Of a stretch of DNA of 46,981 bases, positions 1-7,684 are shown one piece after another. The stretch is from Paenibacillus camerounensis (GTDB lineage Bacteria > Bacillota > Bacilli > Paenibacillales > Paenibacillaceae). How positions within the stretch are numbered: position 1 is the first letter of the stretch; each line of letters opens with the position of its first letter. The notes under the pieces were generated by a model. That model saw only the letters and a program-made list of their open reading frames with translations. It searched no databases and was not told the DNA's origin. The translations under genes were made by a program, and so were the position numbers. Location: the NCBI RefSeq assembly GCF_000723885.1, contig NZ_CCDG010000058.1, positions 1 through 46,981 on the forward strand, written 5' to 3'.

Positions 1-186
1 AAAAAGAAATTATCCGGTATTAGCTACCGTTTCCGGTAGTTATCCCAGGTTAAGGGGCAGGTTGCCTACGTGTTACTCACCCGTCCGCCGCTAAGCTTAT
101 CCCGAAGGATAAGCTCCGCTCGACTTGCATGTATTAGGCACGCCGCCAGCGTTCGTCCTGAGCCAGGATCAAACTCTCCAATTAGG
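1..186 (-). rRNA. rrs: 16S ribosomal RNA, 5' end (partial)
   Basis: Read on the minus strand, this stretch is the start of a bacterial 16S rRNA: the universal 27F-type GAGTTTGATCCTGGCTCAG block is complementary to about 158-176, followed by the conserved ACGAACGCTGGCGGCGTGCC segment. The gene leaves the window on the left. The mature 5' end is placed near 186 by analogy with Bacillus and could be off by a few bases. The fragment is too short to identify a species. Confidence 0.97.
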
Positions 187-286
187 TTTTTCGAACGAGC
201 GATTGCTCATTTTGAAACATCTGACGAGAATTTGCATTCTCTATTTTTGAAATCACCAAGGTGATTTCCACTCACTCGTTGTTCAG

Positions 287-300
287 TTTTCAAAGACCAA
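287..300 (-). promoter_or_regulatory. boxA-like antitermination element in the rrn leader
   Basis: On the minus strand the leader reads TTGGTCTTTGAAAAC between the promoter and the 16S start. It resembles the boxA sequence (TGCTCTTTGA) typical of Bacillus rrn leaders, where Nus factors assemble for rRNA antitermination. Position and sequence fit; function is inferred. Confidence 0.5.
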
Positions 301-346
301 TTTGTTCATTTTGCTTGTCGTTGTCTTTTTCAGCAGCGACCTTTAT

Positions 347-376
347 AATATATCATAACCTCTTCGATTAAGTCAA
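347..376 (-). promoter_or_regulatory. sigma-A promoter of the left rrn operon
   Basis: On the minus strand a TTGACT -35 box (371-376) is followed after 18 bp by TATATT (347-352). The remaining 160 bases to the 16S start hold the leader. The 301-base gap between 16S and bofA (187-487) shows this promoter, the boxA-like site and nothing else recognisable. Confidence 0.7.
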
Positions 377-487
377 GCGTTTTTTTATTTTCTTTTTTCG
401 CTTTACTCGGTAACAAGTTGTTAGTTAACTTCTTGTCCGAAGGGCCGAGAATTAATGTACCATAAATCCTTAGGCCCCGTCAACCTT

Positions 488-751
488 TTAGAACAAAGTT
501 ATTTTCAGCCCGAGCAGCATCAGTACGCCGGGCAGACCCAAAACCGTTACTGCGCCTATTGTCGCCGGATTCAGAGGGATATAAATTTCAGTAAGCAAAC
601 CTGAAAAATTAACAATATAAATGCCAAGTGCAGCTAATACCAGGTGAGTTCCGAATAAAGTCAGCCAGGCAAAGCCGAGCTTTTTACGGAACACAATTAC
701 GCCAAGCAGAATCACCGAACCAATTAGAACCGCCAAAGCAACATTCCTCAT
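488..751 (-). CDS. bofA: BofA family pro-sigma-K processing inhibitor
   Basis: This is a small hydrophobic protein of 87 residues with three probable membrane segments. It matches BofA, which in B. subtilis holds the SpoIVFB protease inactive in the outer forespore membrane until the engulfment checkpoint is passed. The call rests on size, hydrophobicity, the conserved C-terminal glycine/proline-rich membrane segment, and position: in B. subtilis bofA also sits between yaaL and the rrnA 16S gene. A TTG eight codons upstream (775) lacks a ribosome site. The ATG at 751 has AAAGGGG about 10 bases upstream, so I chose it. It follows yaaL by 38 bases and is probably cotranscribed. Confidence 0.88.
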   Translation of the reverse strand: MRNVALAVLIGSVILLGVIVFRKKLGFAWLTLFGTHLVLAALGIYIVNFSGLLTEIYIPLNPATIGAVTVLGLPGVLMLLGLKITLF

Positions 752-789
752 TCCGCCTCTTCCCCTTTCAGACAAAAATAACTGCGGCC

Positions 790-1047
790 CTACAACCGGC
801 TCCGGTTAATACCCAAACTCTTTGCGTGCTTAAGATGTATCTGGTACTTCCGCTCAGCTGCCTCCAGAATGAAGATCGCATAATCAATCTGGTCCTGGCC
901 TAATGCCTCATCAAACATCAGATGTGCCCTCTCCCATTCCACCTGCGCGTTACGCACCTCCAGGAACACACTCCAATCCTCGTCCATGTTTAATTGATTT
1001 AAGCTTTTTACCCCTTCTTCTTGCCGAGCACTTCCCCACCAGCGCAT
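790..1047 (-). CDS. yaaL: YaaL-like DUF2508 family protein
   Basis: A soluble protein of 85 residues of unknown function, helical and charged in composition. It is assigned to the YaaL/DUF2508 family from its length and its place between recR and bofA, the order seen in B. subtilis. The segment around residues 28-60, with the YAIFILEAAERKY motif, fits the family. The ATG start has a strong AGGGGGAG ribosome site 5 bases upstream. A terminator separates it from recR, so yaaL-bofA probably has its own promoter between 1048 and 1210. I could not fix that promoter with confidence. Confidence 0.8.
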   Translation of the reverse strand: MRWWGSARQEEGVKSLNQLNMDEDWSVFLEVRNAQVEWERAHLMFDEALGQDQIDYAIFILEAAERKYQIHLKHAKSLGINRSRL

Positions 1048-1216
1048 AACTACTCCCCCTTTATGAAATATCCATCCTTCGCAGTCGCTACATCCGCATC
1101 ACTGCATATTCTCATTCATATCAGCGGGAGGACAAACTTAGAACCAAAAAGCGGTCGCAACTATCTCTTGAAGGATCAAGGAGAATACGGGGCACGTGCG
1201 CAATCAATGATTAATC

Positions 1217-1244
1217 AAAAAAAGAGAAGCCCGAGGGCTTCCCT
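1217..1244 (-). terminator. Intrinsic terminator after recR
   Basis: On the minus strand GAAGCCC-TCG-GGGCTTC is followed by a run of T residues. It lies about 40 bases after the recR stop and ends the dnaX-ybaB-recR unit. Confidence 0.85.
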
Positions 1245-1281
1245 TATAAAGTCAGTTATAGCGATTCCTTTTGAAGACGCC

Positions 1282-1878
1282 TCACAGCTCGCGTCGGCCT
1301 TCCAGTGCTTTGGACAGGGTTACTTCATCCGCATACTCCAAATCGCCGCCTACAGGCAAGCCATGGGCTATTCTTGTGATCTTAATTTCAAACGGGCGGA
1401 CGAGCCGGGAAATATACATAGCTGTAGCTTCCCCTTCAATATTCGGGTTAGTAGCCATAATAAGCTCCTTGACCCTTTCGTCACTTAAGCGTGTCAGGAG
1501 CTCCTTCAGGCGGATATCATCCGGACCGATCCCCTCCATTGGAGAGATCGCGCCCTGCAGCACATGATAATAACCGTCAAACTCCTTGGTCCGCTCTATA
1601 GCCACAAGGTCCTTAGATTCCTGAACTACACATATGACCGAAGCATCACGGGTCTTATCCTGGCACACCCGGCACGGATCAGTATCAGTAATATTACAGC
1701 AGATAGAGCAGTAGTGGAGATTTCGTTTGACGCTGACCAGCGCCTTGGCAAAATCAATAACTTCGTCCTCTTTCATGTGAAGCACATGAAAGGCCAGCCG
1801 GGCTGCCGTCTTCGGCCCGATACCGGGCAAACGTGTAAACGCATCAATCAGCTTGGCTAGCGGTTCTGGATAATACAA
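1282..1878 (-). CDS. recR: Recombination mediator RecR
   Basis: RecR (198 residues, normal length) forms a DNA-clamping ring that works with RecF and RecO to load RecA at gaps. Visible features in order are the N-terminal helix-hairpin-helix (LPGIGPKTAARLAFH, near residue 17), a four-cysteine zinc motif (C57, C60, C69, C72 region, with the CRVCQD signature) and a Toprim domain (VVQESKDLVAIE onward, with the GEATAMYI segment). The start is TTG with AAAGGAG about 9 bases upstream. It follows ybaB by 36 bases in the conserved dnaX-ybaB-recR order, and a terminator lies just downstream. Confidence 0.97.
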   Translation of the reverse strand: MYYPEPLAKLIDAFTRLPGIGPKTAARLAFHVLHMKEDEVIDFAKALVSVKRNLHYCSICCNITDTDPCRVCQDKTRDASVICVVQESKDLVAIERTKEFDGYYHVLQGAISPMEGIGPDDIRLKELLTRLSDERVKELIMATNPNIEGEATAMYISRLVRPFEIKITRIAHGLPVGGDLEYADEVTLSKALEGRREL

Positions 1879-1914
1879 AGCGATGATTCTCCTTTAGGCT
1901 AGAGTGTAGCGGGC

Positions 1915-2226
1915 TTAGAACAGTCCCGGGATCTTCATTCCGCCTGTAAATTTGCCCATGTCATTGTTAGCCAGCTCTTCGGCTTTGGTAAGCGCATCGT
2001 TAACCGCAGTAATCACGAGATCCTGCAGCATTTCAACATCATCCGGATCTACTGCTTCCGGTTTGATCTGAATGGACAGCACCTTCTTGTGACCGTTAAC
2101 CTGAACAGTAACTACGCCGCCGCCGGATGTTCCTTCCATTGTTTTGCTGCCCAGCTCTTCCTGAGCCTTGAGCATTTGCTCCTGCATTTTTTTAACCTGT
2201 TTCATCATTTGGTTCATATTATTCAT
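1915..2226 (-). CDS. ybaB: YbaB/EbfC family nucleoid-associated protein
   Basis: A 103-residue DNA-binding protein of the YbaB/EbfC family (YaaK in B. subtilis). It has the typical Met/Gln/Lys-rich N-terminal helix (MNQMMKQVKKMQEQM), the short beta region GGGVVTVQVNGHKKV, and the C-terminal DMGKFTGGMKIPG tail. The family binds DNA as a dimer and shapes the nucleoid; its exact role with DnaX and RecR is not settled. It lies between dnaX and recR (46 and 36 bases) and has an AAAGGAG ribosome site, so it is translated from the same message. Confidence 0.95.
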   Translation of the reverse strand: MNNMNQMMKQVKKMQEQMLKAQEELGSKTMEGTSGGGVVTVQVNGHKKVLSIQIKPEAVDPDDVEMLQDLVITAVNDALTKAEELANNDMGKFTGGMKIPGLF

Positions 2227-2272
2227 TAGTCGTCTCTCCTTTGGATGCGCTTATGCGCTGATAGGCTAAGGG

Positions 2273-4045
2273 TTACTCTTTTATGACAACAAGGTCTTCC
2301 CCAAACAGCTGGATGGCCTCGTCAATCCATGGTTCAGTCTTCTCTTCCGCAGTATCGTGTTCATGCTCCAGACGCAGCTCCTCAGTTCCCGGCTTGGCAG
2401 CCGATTTCTGGGAAGCATCAGTCCAGTCGCGGAGCATCATAGTCACCAGCCGGTAAGGCTTGCCCAGACGCGTAGCAAACACTTGCTCAATCACCTGGCG
2501 GTTAGCGGGCTTTTCGGTTGTATCCCGGTGGATCGTATTTTTAAAGGCTACCAGTACCGCGTCATCCATAACAGATACCGGCTCGCCGTCAACAAACCAG
2601 GCATGAACAGTCACCCGTTCTTCCTTCACGGCCTGGAGTACTGTACTCCATTGCTTATAGACAGCATTAGAGTCTGAGCTATCTTTGCTGGCAATAAACT
2701 TATCAAGCTGCGGAGGCAGCTTGGAGCCTGAAGAGACACGCGGTGACGGGGCTGCAGCAGGGGTCTGGCGCTGTCCAGCAGCCTGATCCCGCCCTCCTCC
2801 GGAAACACCGCCCGCTTGAATAGCCTGCTCAAGCTTCTTCTCCAGAGCGGCAATCTGCCGTTTCAGAGCGTCTAGCTCACCTGCCGCCGGCTGCCCGGCA
2901 GCTGAAGAATCACGCGACACCCCCGCTTGCGCGGATGACGTTACCGCCGGCTCAGCCTCCTGCTGCATTGTGCACAGCTTCATTAGAGCCACCTCAAACA
3001 ACGTCTGGGGGTGCGTAGCGTATTTCATTTCACCAAGATAGCGGTTCAAGGTTTCGACAATCTGAAACAGCCGTCCACGCGAGAAGCCGGCGGCCATATC
3101 CCGGAAATCTGCCGGATTAAGCACTCGGTCAGTCAGCTTATCCGCATTTGGAACCATCTTAATCATCAGAAGATCCCTGAAATAGTACAGCAGATTCTCG
3201 AGACATTTATCTGCGCTCTTCCCTTCCTGCATCAGCTGCTCTACCAGCTCCAAAAGCCGCCCCATATCCCCATCCAGAATGGCGGTGGCAAGCCTTGCGA
3301 ACTGCTCCGAAGGAATTCCTCCTGTCATGCCGAGCACCTGCTGATAGGTTACTTGACCGTCAGTAAAGGAAGAGATCTGATCCAGTATGCTGAGTGCATC
3401 ACGCATACCGCCATCGGAGAGCCTTGCGATATACTGCAGGGCATCAGCATCTGCCGTAATGCCCTCTTTGAGGCAGATTTCAGCAAGACGGCCGCTCTGC
3501 TCTTCAAGGGATACCCGCCGGAAGTCAAAGCGCTGGCAGCGGGATATAATAGTTGCCGGCAATTTATGAGGCTCAGTTGTCGCCAGAATAAACATTACAT
3601 GCGGAGGAGGCTCCTCCAGCGTCTTCAGCAGCGCATTGAATGCTTCTGTTGTCAGCATATGCACTTCATCAATAATATACACTTTACGGCGCACCTCTGT
3701 AGGTGCGTATTTCACTTTATCCCTAAGGTCGCGTATTTCTTCGACCCCGCGGTTGGACGCGGCGTCAATCTCCTGCACGTCCATTATATTACCTGCAGTA
3801 ATTCTTAGACAGGAAGGACATTCATTGCACGGCTCAGGACCCGGGCCGCGCTCGCAATTGACCGCTTTGGCGAGTACCTTAGCTGCACTCGTCTTACCTG
3901 TTCCGCGCGGTCCGCTGAACAGGTAGGCATGAGAAACCCGCTGTTCACGGATTGCATTCTGCAGCGTCTGGATAATATGCTGCTGTCCTACCATGTCCTG
4001 GAATGACTGCGGCCGCCAAGCACGGTACAGCGCGATATGTTCCAC
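2273..4045 (-). CDS. dnaX: DNA polymerase III subunit gamma/tau
   Basis: DnaX is the ATPase of the clamp loader that opens the beta clamp and ties the polymerase to the helicase. Visible features are Walker A (GPRGTGKTSAAK, near residue 45), a zinc module with four cysteines (CERGPGPEPCNECPSC), the DEVHML Walker B, the sensor-1 segment, and a Pro/Ala/Gln-rich linker (residues 365-445) before the tau C-terminal domain. I saw no A-rich slippery site, so only full-length tau is expected. The GTG start has AGAGGG 9 bases upstream. The gene has its own promoter just after the SRP RNA terminator and leads a dnaX-ybaB-recR operon. Confidence 0.97.
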   Translation of the reverse strand: MEHIALYRAWRPQSFQDMVGQQHIIQTLQNAIREQRVSHAYLFSGPRGTGKTSAAKVLAKAVNCERGPGPEPCNECPSCLRITAGNIMDVQEIDAASNRGVEEIRDLRDKVKYAPTEVRRKVYIIDEVHMLTTEAFNALLKTLEEPPPHVMFILATTEPHKLPATIISRCQRFDFRRVSLEEQSGRLAEICLKEGITADADALQYIARLSDGGMRDALSILDQISSFTDGQVTYQQVLGMTGGIPSEQFARLATAILDGDMGRLLELVEQLMQEGKSADKCLENLLYYFRDLLMIKMVPNADKLTDRVLNPADFRDMAAGFSRGRLFQIVETLNRYLGEMKYATHPQTLFEVALMKLCTMQQEAEPAVTSSAQAGVSRDSSAAGQPAAGELDALKRQIAALEKKLEQAIQAGGVSGGGRDQAAGQRQTPAAAPSPRVSSGSKLPPQLDKFIASKDSSDSNAVYKQWSTVLQAVKEERVTVHAWFVDGEPVSVMDDAVLVAFKNTIHRDTTEKPANRQVIEQVFATRLGKPYRLVTMMLRDWTDASQKSAAKPGTEELRLEHEHDTAEEKTEPWIDEAIQLFGEDLVVIKE

Positions 4046-4096
4046 TATGCATTACCCTCTCTTAGACTGCCGCTTTCCGGCATTTATCGCTAATTT

Positions 4097-4126
4097 ATTA
4101 TACTATATTCCAGGGAATTTGACCAA
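4097..4126 (-). promoter_or_regulatory. sigma-A promoter of dnaX
   Basis: On the minus strand TTGGTC (4121-4126) is followed after 18 bp by a perfect TATAAT (4097-4102). It lies directly downstream of the SRP RNA terminator and about 50 bases before the dnaX start. Confidence 0.65.
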
Positions 4127-4127
4127 A

Positions 4128-4162
4128 AACAAAAAGCATCTTCGCTTGTGGCAAAGATGCTA
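4128..4162 (-). terminator. Intrinsic terminator of the SRP RNA gene
   Basis: On the minus strand GCATCTTTG...CGAAGATGC is followed by TTTTTGTTTTT. It separates the SRP RNA from dnaX. Confidence 0.85.
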
Positions 4163-4176
4163 TTACTGGATGTTAT

Positions 4177-4452
4177 TAAACCGTGCACCTGTTATTGATG
4201 GCTGCGATCCAAGCGGCAACCCTACGAAACTGCTCGGGCTAGGCCACCCTCCGGCACAAGAGTAAACTTGCTTATGGCTGCTTCCTTCCGGACCTGACCA
4301 GGTTCACAAGCACTCATTGCGGAGGACCCAACCGTCAACACAGCCCATAGGAACCAAGGCCTCACATCGACAGCACCTCTAACAGGAATTCAACCTCGCT
4401 ACAGCGGATTGCGAGTTACAGGGCACCGCTACCTCCCCGTCTAGCACGGCGA
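4177..4452 (-). ncRNA. ffs: Signal recognition particle RNA, long Bacillus type (scRNA)
   Basis: On the minus strand the sequence holds the invariant SRP domain IV segment GGTCAGGTCCGGAAGGAAGC (antisense near 4274-4297) and the Alu-domain start GCCGTGCTA...GGGGAGGTAGCGG. The two ends pair (GCCGTG near 4449 with CACGG near 4181), giving an RNA of about 275 nt. This is the length of the Bacillus 6S-like scRNA with both Alu and S domains, which binds Ffh and HBsu for cotranslational targeting of membrane and secreted proteins. A canonical promoter and terminator flank it. It precedes dnaX as in B. subtilis, but tadA, its other neighbour there, is 33 kb away here. Confidence 0.96.
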
Positions 4453-4457
4453 AGTTA

Positions 4458-4486
4458 AGTATAGCTCACGCTCTGCCAAAAATCAA
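4458..4486 (-). promoter_or_regulatory. sigma-A promoter of SRP RNA
   Basis: On the minus strand TTGATT (4481-4486), a 17-bp spacer and TATACT (4458-4463) lie about 7 bases before the inferred RNA start. The strong match suits a stable RNA gene. Confidence 0.8.
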
Positions 4487-4507
4487 CCTCTGCTCCGAAA
4501 CCGCAAA

Positions 4508-4540
4508 TAAAAACTCCCCGGATAATCTATCCGGGGAGTC
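4508..4540 (-). terminator. Intrinsic terminator after rpmE
   Basis: On the minus strand ACTCCCCGGATA-GAT-TATCCGGGGAGT is followed by TTTTTA. It has a perfect 12-bp stem, 34 bases after the rpmE stop. Confidence 0.9.
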
Positions 4541-4573
4541 CTCCAATGCTAAGCCGCAGCGCGGCGCTGGTAA

Positions 4574-4771
4574 TTAGATACCATATTTCTTCTTGAATTT
4601 ATCGACACGACCACCAGCATCCAGGAACTTCTGCTTGCCAGTGAAGAACGGATGGCAGCTTGAACAAATTTCGACGCGCAGTTCCTGCTTAACAGAACCA
4701 GCTTCGAAAGTGTTGCCGCAAGCGCAGGTCACAGTTGTGATGTGGTACTTTGGTTGAATAGCTTCTTGCAT
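4574..4771 (-). CDS. rpmE: Ribosomal protein bL31, zinc-binding (C+) form
   Basis: A 65-residue bL31 of the 50S subunit, located at the intersubunit bridge. It keeps the four zinc-ligand cysteines of the C+ type: C16 and C18 (TCACGN) and C36 and C39 (EICSSCHPF). It therefore belongs to the zinc-replete paralogue class, which is replaced by a zinc-free L31 under zinc starvation in bacteria that carry both. It has its own promoter and terminator and is monocistronic. Position near rho matches B. subtilis, with a radical SAM gene inserted between them. The ribosome site AGAGGTG precedes the ATG. Confidence 0.97.
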   Translation of the reverse strand: MQEAIQPKYHITTVTCACGNTFEAGSVKQELRVEICSSCHPFFTGKQKFLDAGGRVDKFKKKYGI

Positions 4772-4833
4772 TTCATTTCACCTCTCTTGCCCTAGGCCTC
4801 ATGCGGACCCAGAGTTATTAAACGCACAACGAC

Positions 4834-4862
4834 ATTCTAGCACGAAATATCGGACACTGCAA
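4834..4862 (-). promoter_or_regulatory. sigma-A promoter of rpmE
   Basis: On the minus strand TTGCAG (4857-4862), a 17-bp spacer and TAGAAT (4834-4839). No Zur-like palindrome was evident beside it. Confidence 0.75.
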
Positions 4863-4885
4863 TATTTTTAAATTCCGTGTCGCTT

Positions 4886-6163
4886 CTAGAGATGCACCCG
4901 GCGTTCCTTCACCCGGGCCAGCTCAGCTGGAGGGATGTGCGTATACGAACCGATCACTACATCCGGAAGCTCTTCACGGAAAATATCCAGCATCGTCTTC
5001 ATGCCAAGAATCTCCCCCCGGGCAGGAGGGATTAACCCCAGATAGCTCTCAGGGTCAATATTAAGATTACGCATCTGAATCAGCTTCAGATCAGTACGCC
5101 GGCAGAATTCAACCATCGCTTCGATCTCTTCCTCCCGGTCTGTAACTCCGGGGAAGATCAGGTAATTAATTGATGTATAGACTCCCTGGGAGGCCGCGTA
5201 CTTCAATGATTTCTCCACGTTGGCAAGCGTATATCCGCGCGGTTTATAGTAGGCATTATAATGATCATCCAGCGCACTAATGGTGCTGACCCGCATAAGA
5301 TCAAGCCCTGCATCCACGATTCCCCGGATATGATCGCTCAGTCCGGCGTTTGTATTAATATTGATATATCCCAGATCAGTAACCGCCCGCACTTCCCGGA
5401 TCGCTTCAATAATTAGCTTAGCCTGGGTGGAAGGCTCGCCCTCGCAGCCCTGGCCAAAGCTGACAATGGACTGCGGCGTCTTCAGGTGCTCCAGCATAAC
5501 CTGCGAGATCTCGCTTACTGTAGGCCGGAAATTCATCCGGGTCTGCGGAGAGACGAACCCGCTATCATCAGGCTGCTCTGAAATACAGCCGAAGCAGCCG
5601 GCATTACAGGAATAAGAAACAGGCACAGCCCCTTCCCAACGGCCAAGGAAAGTATTAGATGAAGTAAGACACTCATATCCCAGTGCACAGTTAGACAGAT
5701 GGTCATATAAGCGGTTCTCCGGGTACTTGGCTTTTAGATGGCCTACTCCTACCTCTACCTCTCCCCTGTCACAATTAAGGGGATTCCACTGCTCCGGATC
5801 ATCCGTCGGATCAGCGGCAACATAGAAGCTGCCGTCTTTCCATACTACAGCAGAGTAGCCGAAGAGCGGAAGCTTATATGACTTGTCCGTCTTGACATAA
5901 CCGGGAAGGCACAGCCTTGTAAATCCCTGCGGCAGCAGGGCCCCGACAGCCTGGGAGCCCTCCGGCAGCGGCAGCATTTCACCTGTTGCGGGATTCATGC
6001 CTACCGCACGGGTGCACGGAAGCCCGACCAGAGTTGCCCCTTCCGGAAGCGGAATAAGCTCCTCTTCCAGCATCTCAACGATCATATCCCCGCTGCGGGC
6101 CAGACCATACAGCTCAGGATGATCATATACATTTCCTTGTTCATCGGCATATACCAGATACAT
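4886..6163 (-). CDS. Radical SAM protein of unknown function, downstream of rho
   Basis: A 425-residue protein with a radical SAM cluster motif CNAGCFGC (C186, C190, C193), so it should bind a [4Fe-4S] cluster and S-adenosylmethionine. The barrel follows, with the glycine-rich FGQGCEGEP segment (about residue 237) and the NINTNAG strand. Residues 1-150 form an extra N-terminal region with repeated LPLPEG-type turns. C159 and C165, just before the barrel, could bind a second metal site. No SPASM-type C-terminal cysteine cluster is visible. It starts 25 bases after rho with GAGGAG before the ATG and is probably cotranscribed with rho. I do not recognise a characterised homologue; the substrate is unknown. 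Confidence 0.85.
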   Translation of the reverse strand: MYLVYADEQGNVYDHPELYGLARSGDMIVEMLEEELIPLPEGATLVGLPCTRAVGMNPATGEMLPLPEGSQAVGALLPQGFTRLCLPGYVKTDKSYKLPLFGYSAVVWKDGSFYVAADPTDDPEQWNPLNCDRGEVEVGVGHLKAKYPENRLYDHLSNCALGYECLTSSNTFLGRWEGAVPVSYSCNAGCFGCISEQPDDSGFVSPQTRMNFRPTVSEISQVMLEHLKTPQSIVSFGQGCEGEPSTQAKLIIEAIREVRAVTDLGYININTNAGLSDHIRGIVDAGLDLMRVSTISALDDHYNAYYKPRGYTLANVEKSLKYAASQGVYTSINYLIFPGVTDREEEIEAMVEFCRRTDLKLIQMRNLNIDPESYLGLIPPARGEILGMKTMLDIFREELPDVVIGSYTHIPPAELARVKERRVHL

Positions 6164-6188
6164 GTTAATCTCCTCTTATTCTCTATTC

Positions 6189-7547
6189 TCAGGTTGTAGG
6201 GACAGAAGGTGTCTTGGGACGTGAGGTCCTGCGCGCGGATGCACCGCTGTTAGAGGTTCCTCCATTGCTGGCCGTACCGTTTGGCGATGAGGAATCTTTA
6301 CTGCCGGATACATCGAATGAGGCCAGGAATTCAGCGTTAGTCTTGCTGTCACGCAGCTTCTTGAGGAAGCCTTCTACAAAATCATAGGATTCGTTCATAT
6401 TTTTGCGGATAGCCCAAATGGTATCGAGCTCTTCCTTGCTCAGCAGTACTTCCTCGCGGCGTGTTCCCGAGCGGCGGATATCGATCGCCGGGAAAATACG
6501 CCGTTCTGCCAGCTTACGGTCCAGGTGGAGCTCCATATTACCTGTACCTTTAAATTCTTCGTAAATAATATCATCCATCCGTGACCCGGTATCAATCAAC
6601 GCTGTAGCGAGTATTGTAAGACTTCCGCCTTCCTCCACATTCCGCGCAGAACCAAAGAAACGCTTTGGACGGTGGAACGCCGCAGGGTCAATCCCTCCGC
6701 TAAGTGTACGTCCGGATGGCGGAACAACAAGGTTATATGCACGTGCGAGCCGCGTTATGCTGTCCATCAGAATCACAACGTCCTTTTTATGCTCAACCAG
6801 ACGGAGTGCACGCTGCAGTACAAGCTCTGCAACCTTAATGTGGTTCTCAGGAAGCTCATCAAAGGTTGAAGCAACCACCTCGCCCTTTACGGAGCGCTGC
6901 ATATCCGTTACTTCCTCGGGGCGTTCATCAATCAGCAGTACAAACAGTTCAATCTCGGGATTGTTAGTGGAGATGCTGTTGGCAATTTCTTTCAGGAGGA
7001 GCGTTTTCCCTGCTTTGGGAGGTGCTACAATTAATCCGCGCTGCCCCAGGCCTACAGGAGCAAGTAAATCCATTATACGGGTAGACAGATGAGTAGGGGA
7101 TGTTTCAAGCGGCAGCTTATCTTGCGGATAAAGAGGTGTTAGCGCCGGGAAATGCAAGCGTTCCGCTGCACTGGCAGGGTTCTCGCCATTGACGGCATTG
7201 ACTTGCAGCAAACCGAAGTACCGTTCATTTTCTTTCGGCGTACGGCATTTGCCTGATACAAGATCGCCGCTTCTCAGATCAAACTTGCGGATTTGTGAGG
7301 CTGAAATATAAATATCTTCCGGACTGGGCAAATAGTTAATCGGCCTCAGGAACCCATAGCCTTCCGGCAAAATTTCCAGCACGCCTTCCATAAACATGAG
7401 CCCGCTCTGCTCCGCCTGTGCCCGGAGGATAGCAAAGATCAGTTCCCGTTTCTTCAGCTGTCCGTAGTACGGAATCTGGTATTTCTTGGCCAGCTTGTAA
7501 AGCTCGGTCAGCTTCATTTCTTCCAGATCGGAAATTTGAAGATCCAT
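6189..7547 (-). CDS. rho: Transcription termination factor Rho
   Basis: Rho (452 residues) is the hexameric RNA-dependent ATPase that ends transcription of untranslated RNA. Visible features are the N-terminal Rho_N helical domain (residues 1-45), the cold-shock-like RNA-binding domain (VLEILPEGYGFLR, near 57-69), Walker A (APPKAGKTLLLKE, near 176-187), Walker B (VVILMDS), and the Q- and R-loop region. The C-terminal 35 residues are a low-complexity Ser/Gly/Thr-rich tail not needed for catalysis. The ATG start has AGGTGG upstream. It follows murA by 137 bases, with a weak terminator-like hairpin between them, so both readthrough and its own promoter are possible. Confidence 0.97.
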   Translation of the reverse strand: MDLQISDLEEMKLTELYKLAKKYQIPYYGQLKKRELIFAILRAQAEQSGLMFMEGVLEILPEGYGFLRPINYLPSPEDIYISASQIRKFDLRSGDLVSGKCRTPKENERYFGLLQVNAVNGENPASAAERLHFPALTPLYPQDKLPLETSPTHLSTRIMDLLAPVGLGQRGLIVAPPKAGKTLLLKEIANSISTNNPEIELFVLLIDERPEEVTDMQRSVKGEVVASTFDELPENHIKVAELVLQRALRLVEHKKDVVILMDSITRLARAYNLVVPPSGRTLSGGIDPAAFHRPKRFFGSARNVEEGGSLTILATALIDTGSRMDDIIYEEFKGTGNMELHLDRKLAERRIFPAIDIRRSGTRREEVLLSKEELDTIWAIRKNMNESYDFVEGFLKKLRDSKTNAEFLASFDVSGSKDSSSPNGTASNGGTSNSGASARRTSRPKTPSVPTT

Positions 7548-7645
7548 GTAATAACCACCTATTCAATTTTTATAAAATATAAATCTAGTAAATTGCTCAT
7601 TAGGATAGGATTACCCAATCTGGAAGAAGATATGCAGAGCATATA

Positions 7646-7673
7646 CAAAAAAACCGTCTTCCAGGACCGGATA
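7646..7673 (-). terminator. Probable terminator after murA
   Basis: On the minus strand CCGGTC-CTGGAA-GACGG, with one bulged base, is followed by a run of eight T residues. The stem is short, so termination may be partial, leaving rho partly cotranscribed. Confidence 0.6.
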
Positions 7674-7684
7674 ATCCCATCCTC

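Noticed and set aside
3011..3808. Plus-strand open frame of 265 codons opposite dnaX
   Set aside because: A shadow of the ATPase domain of DnaX, without ribosome site or motifs.
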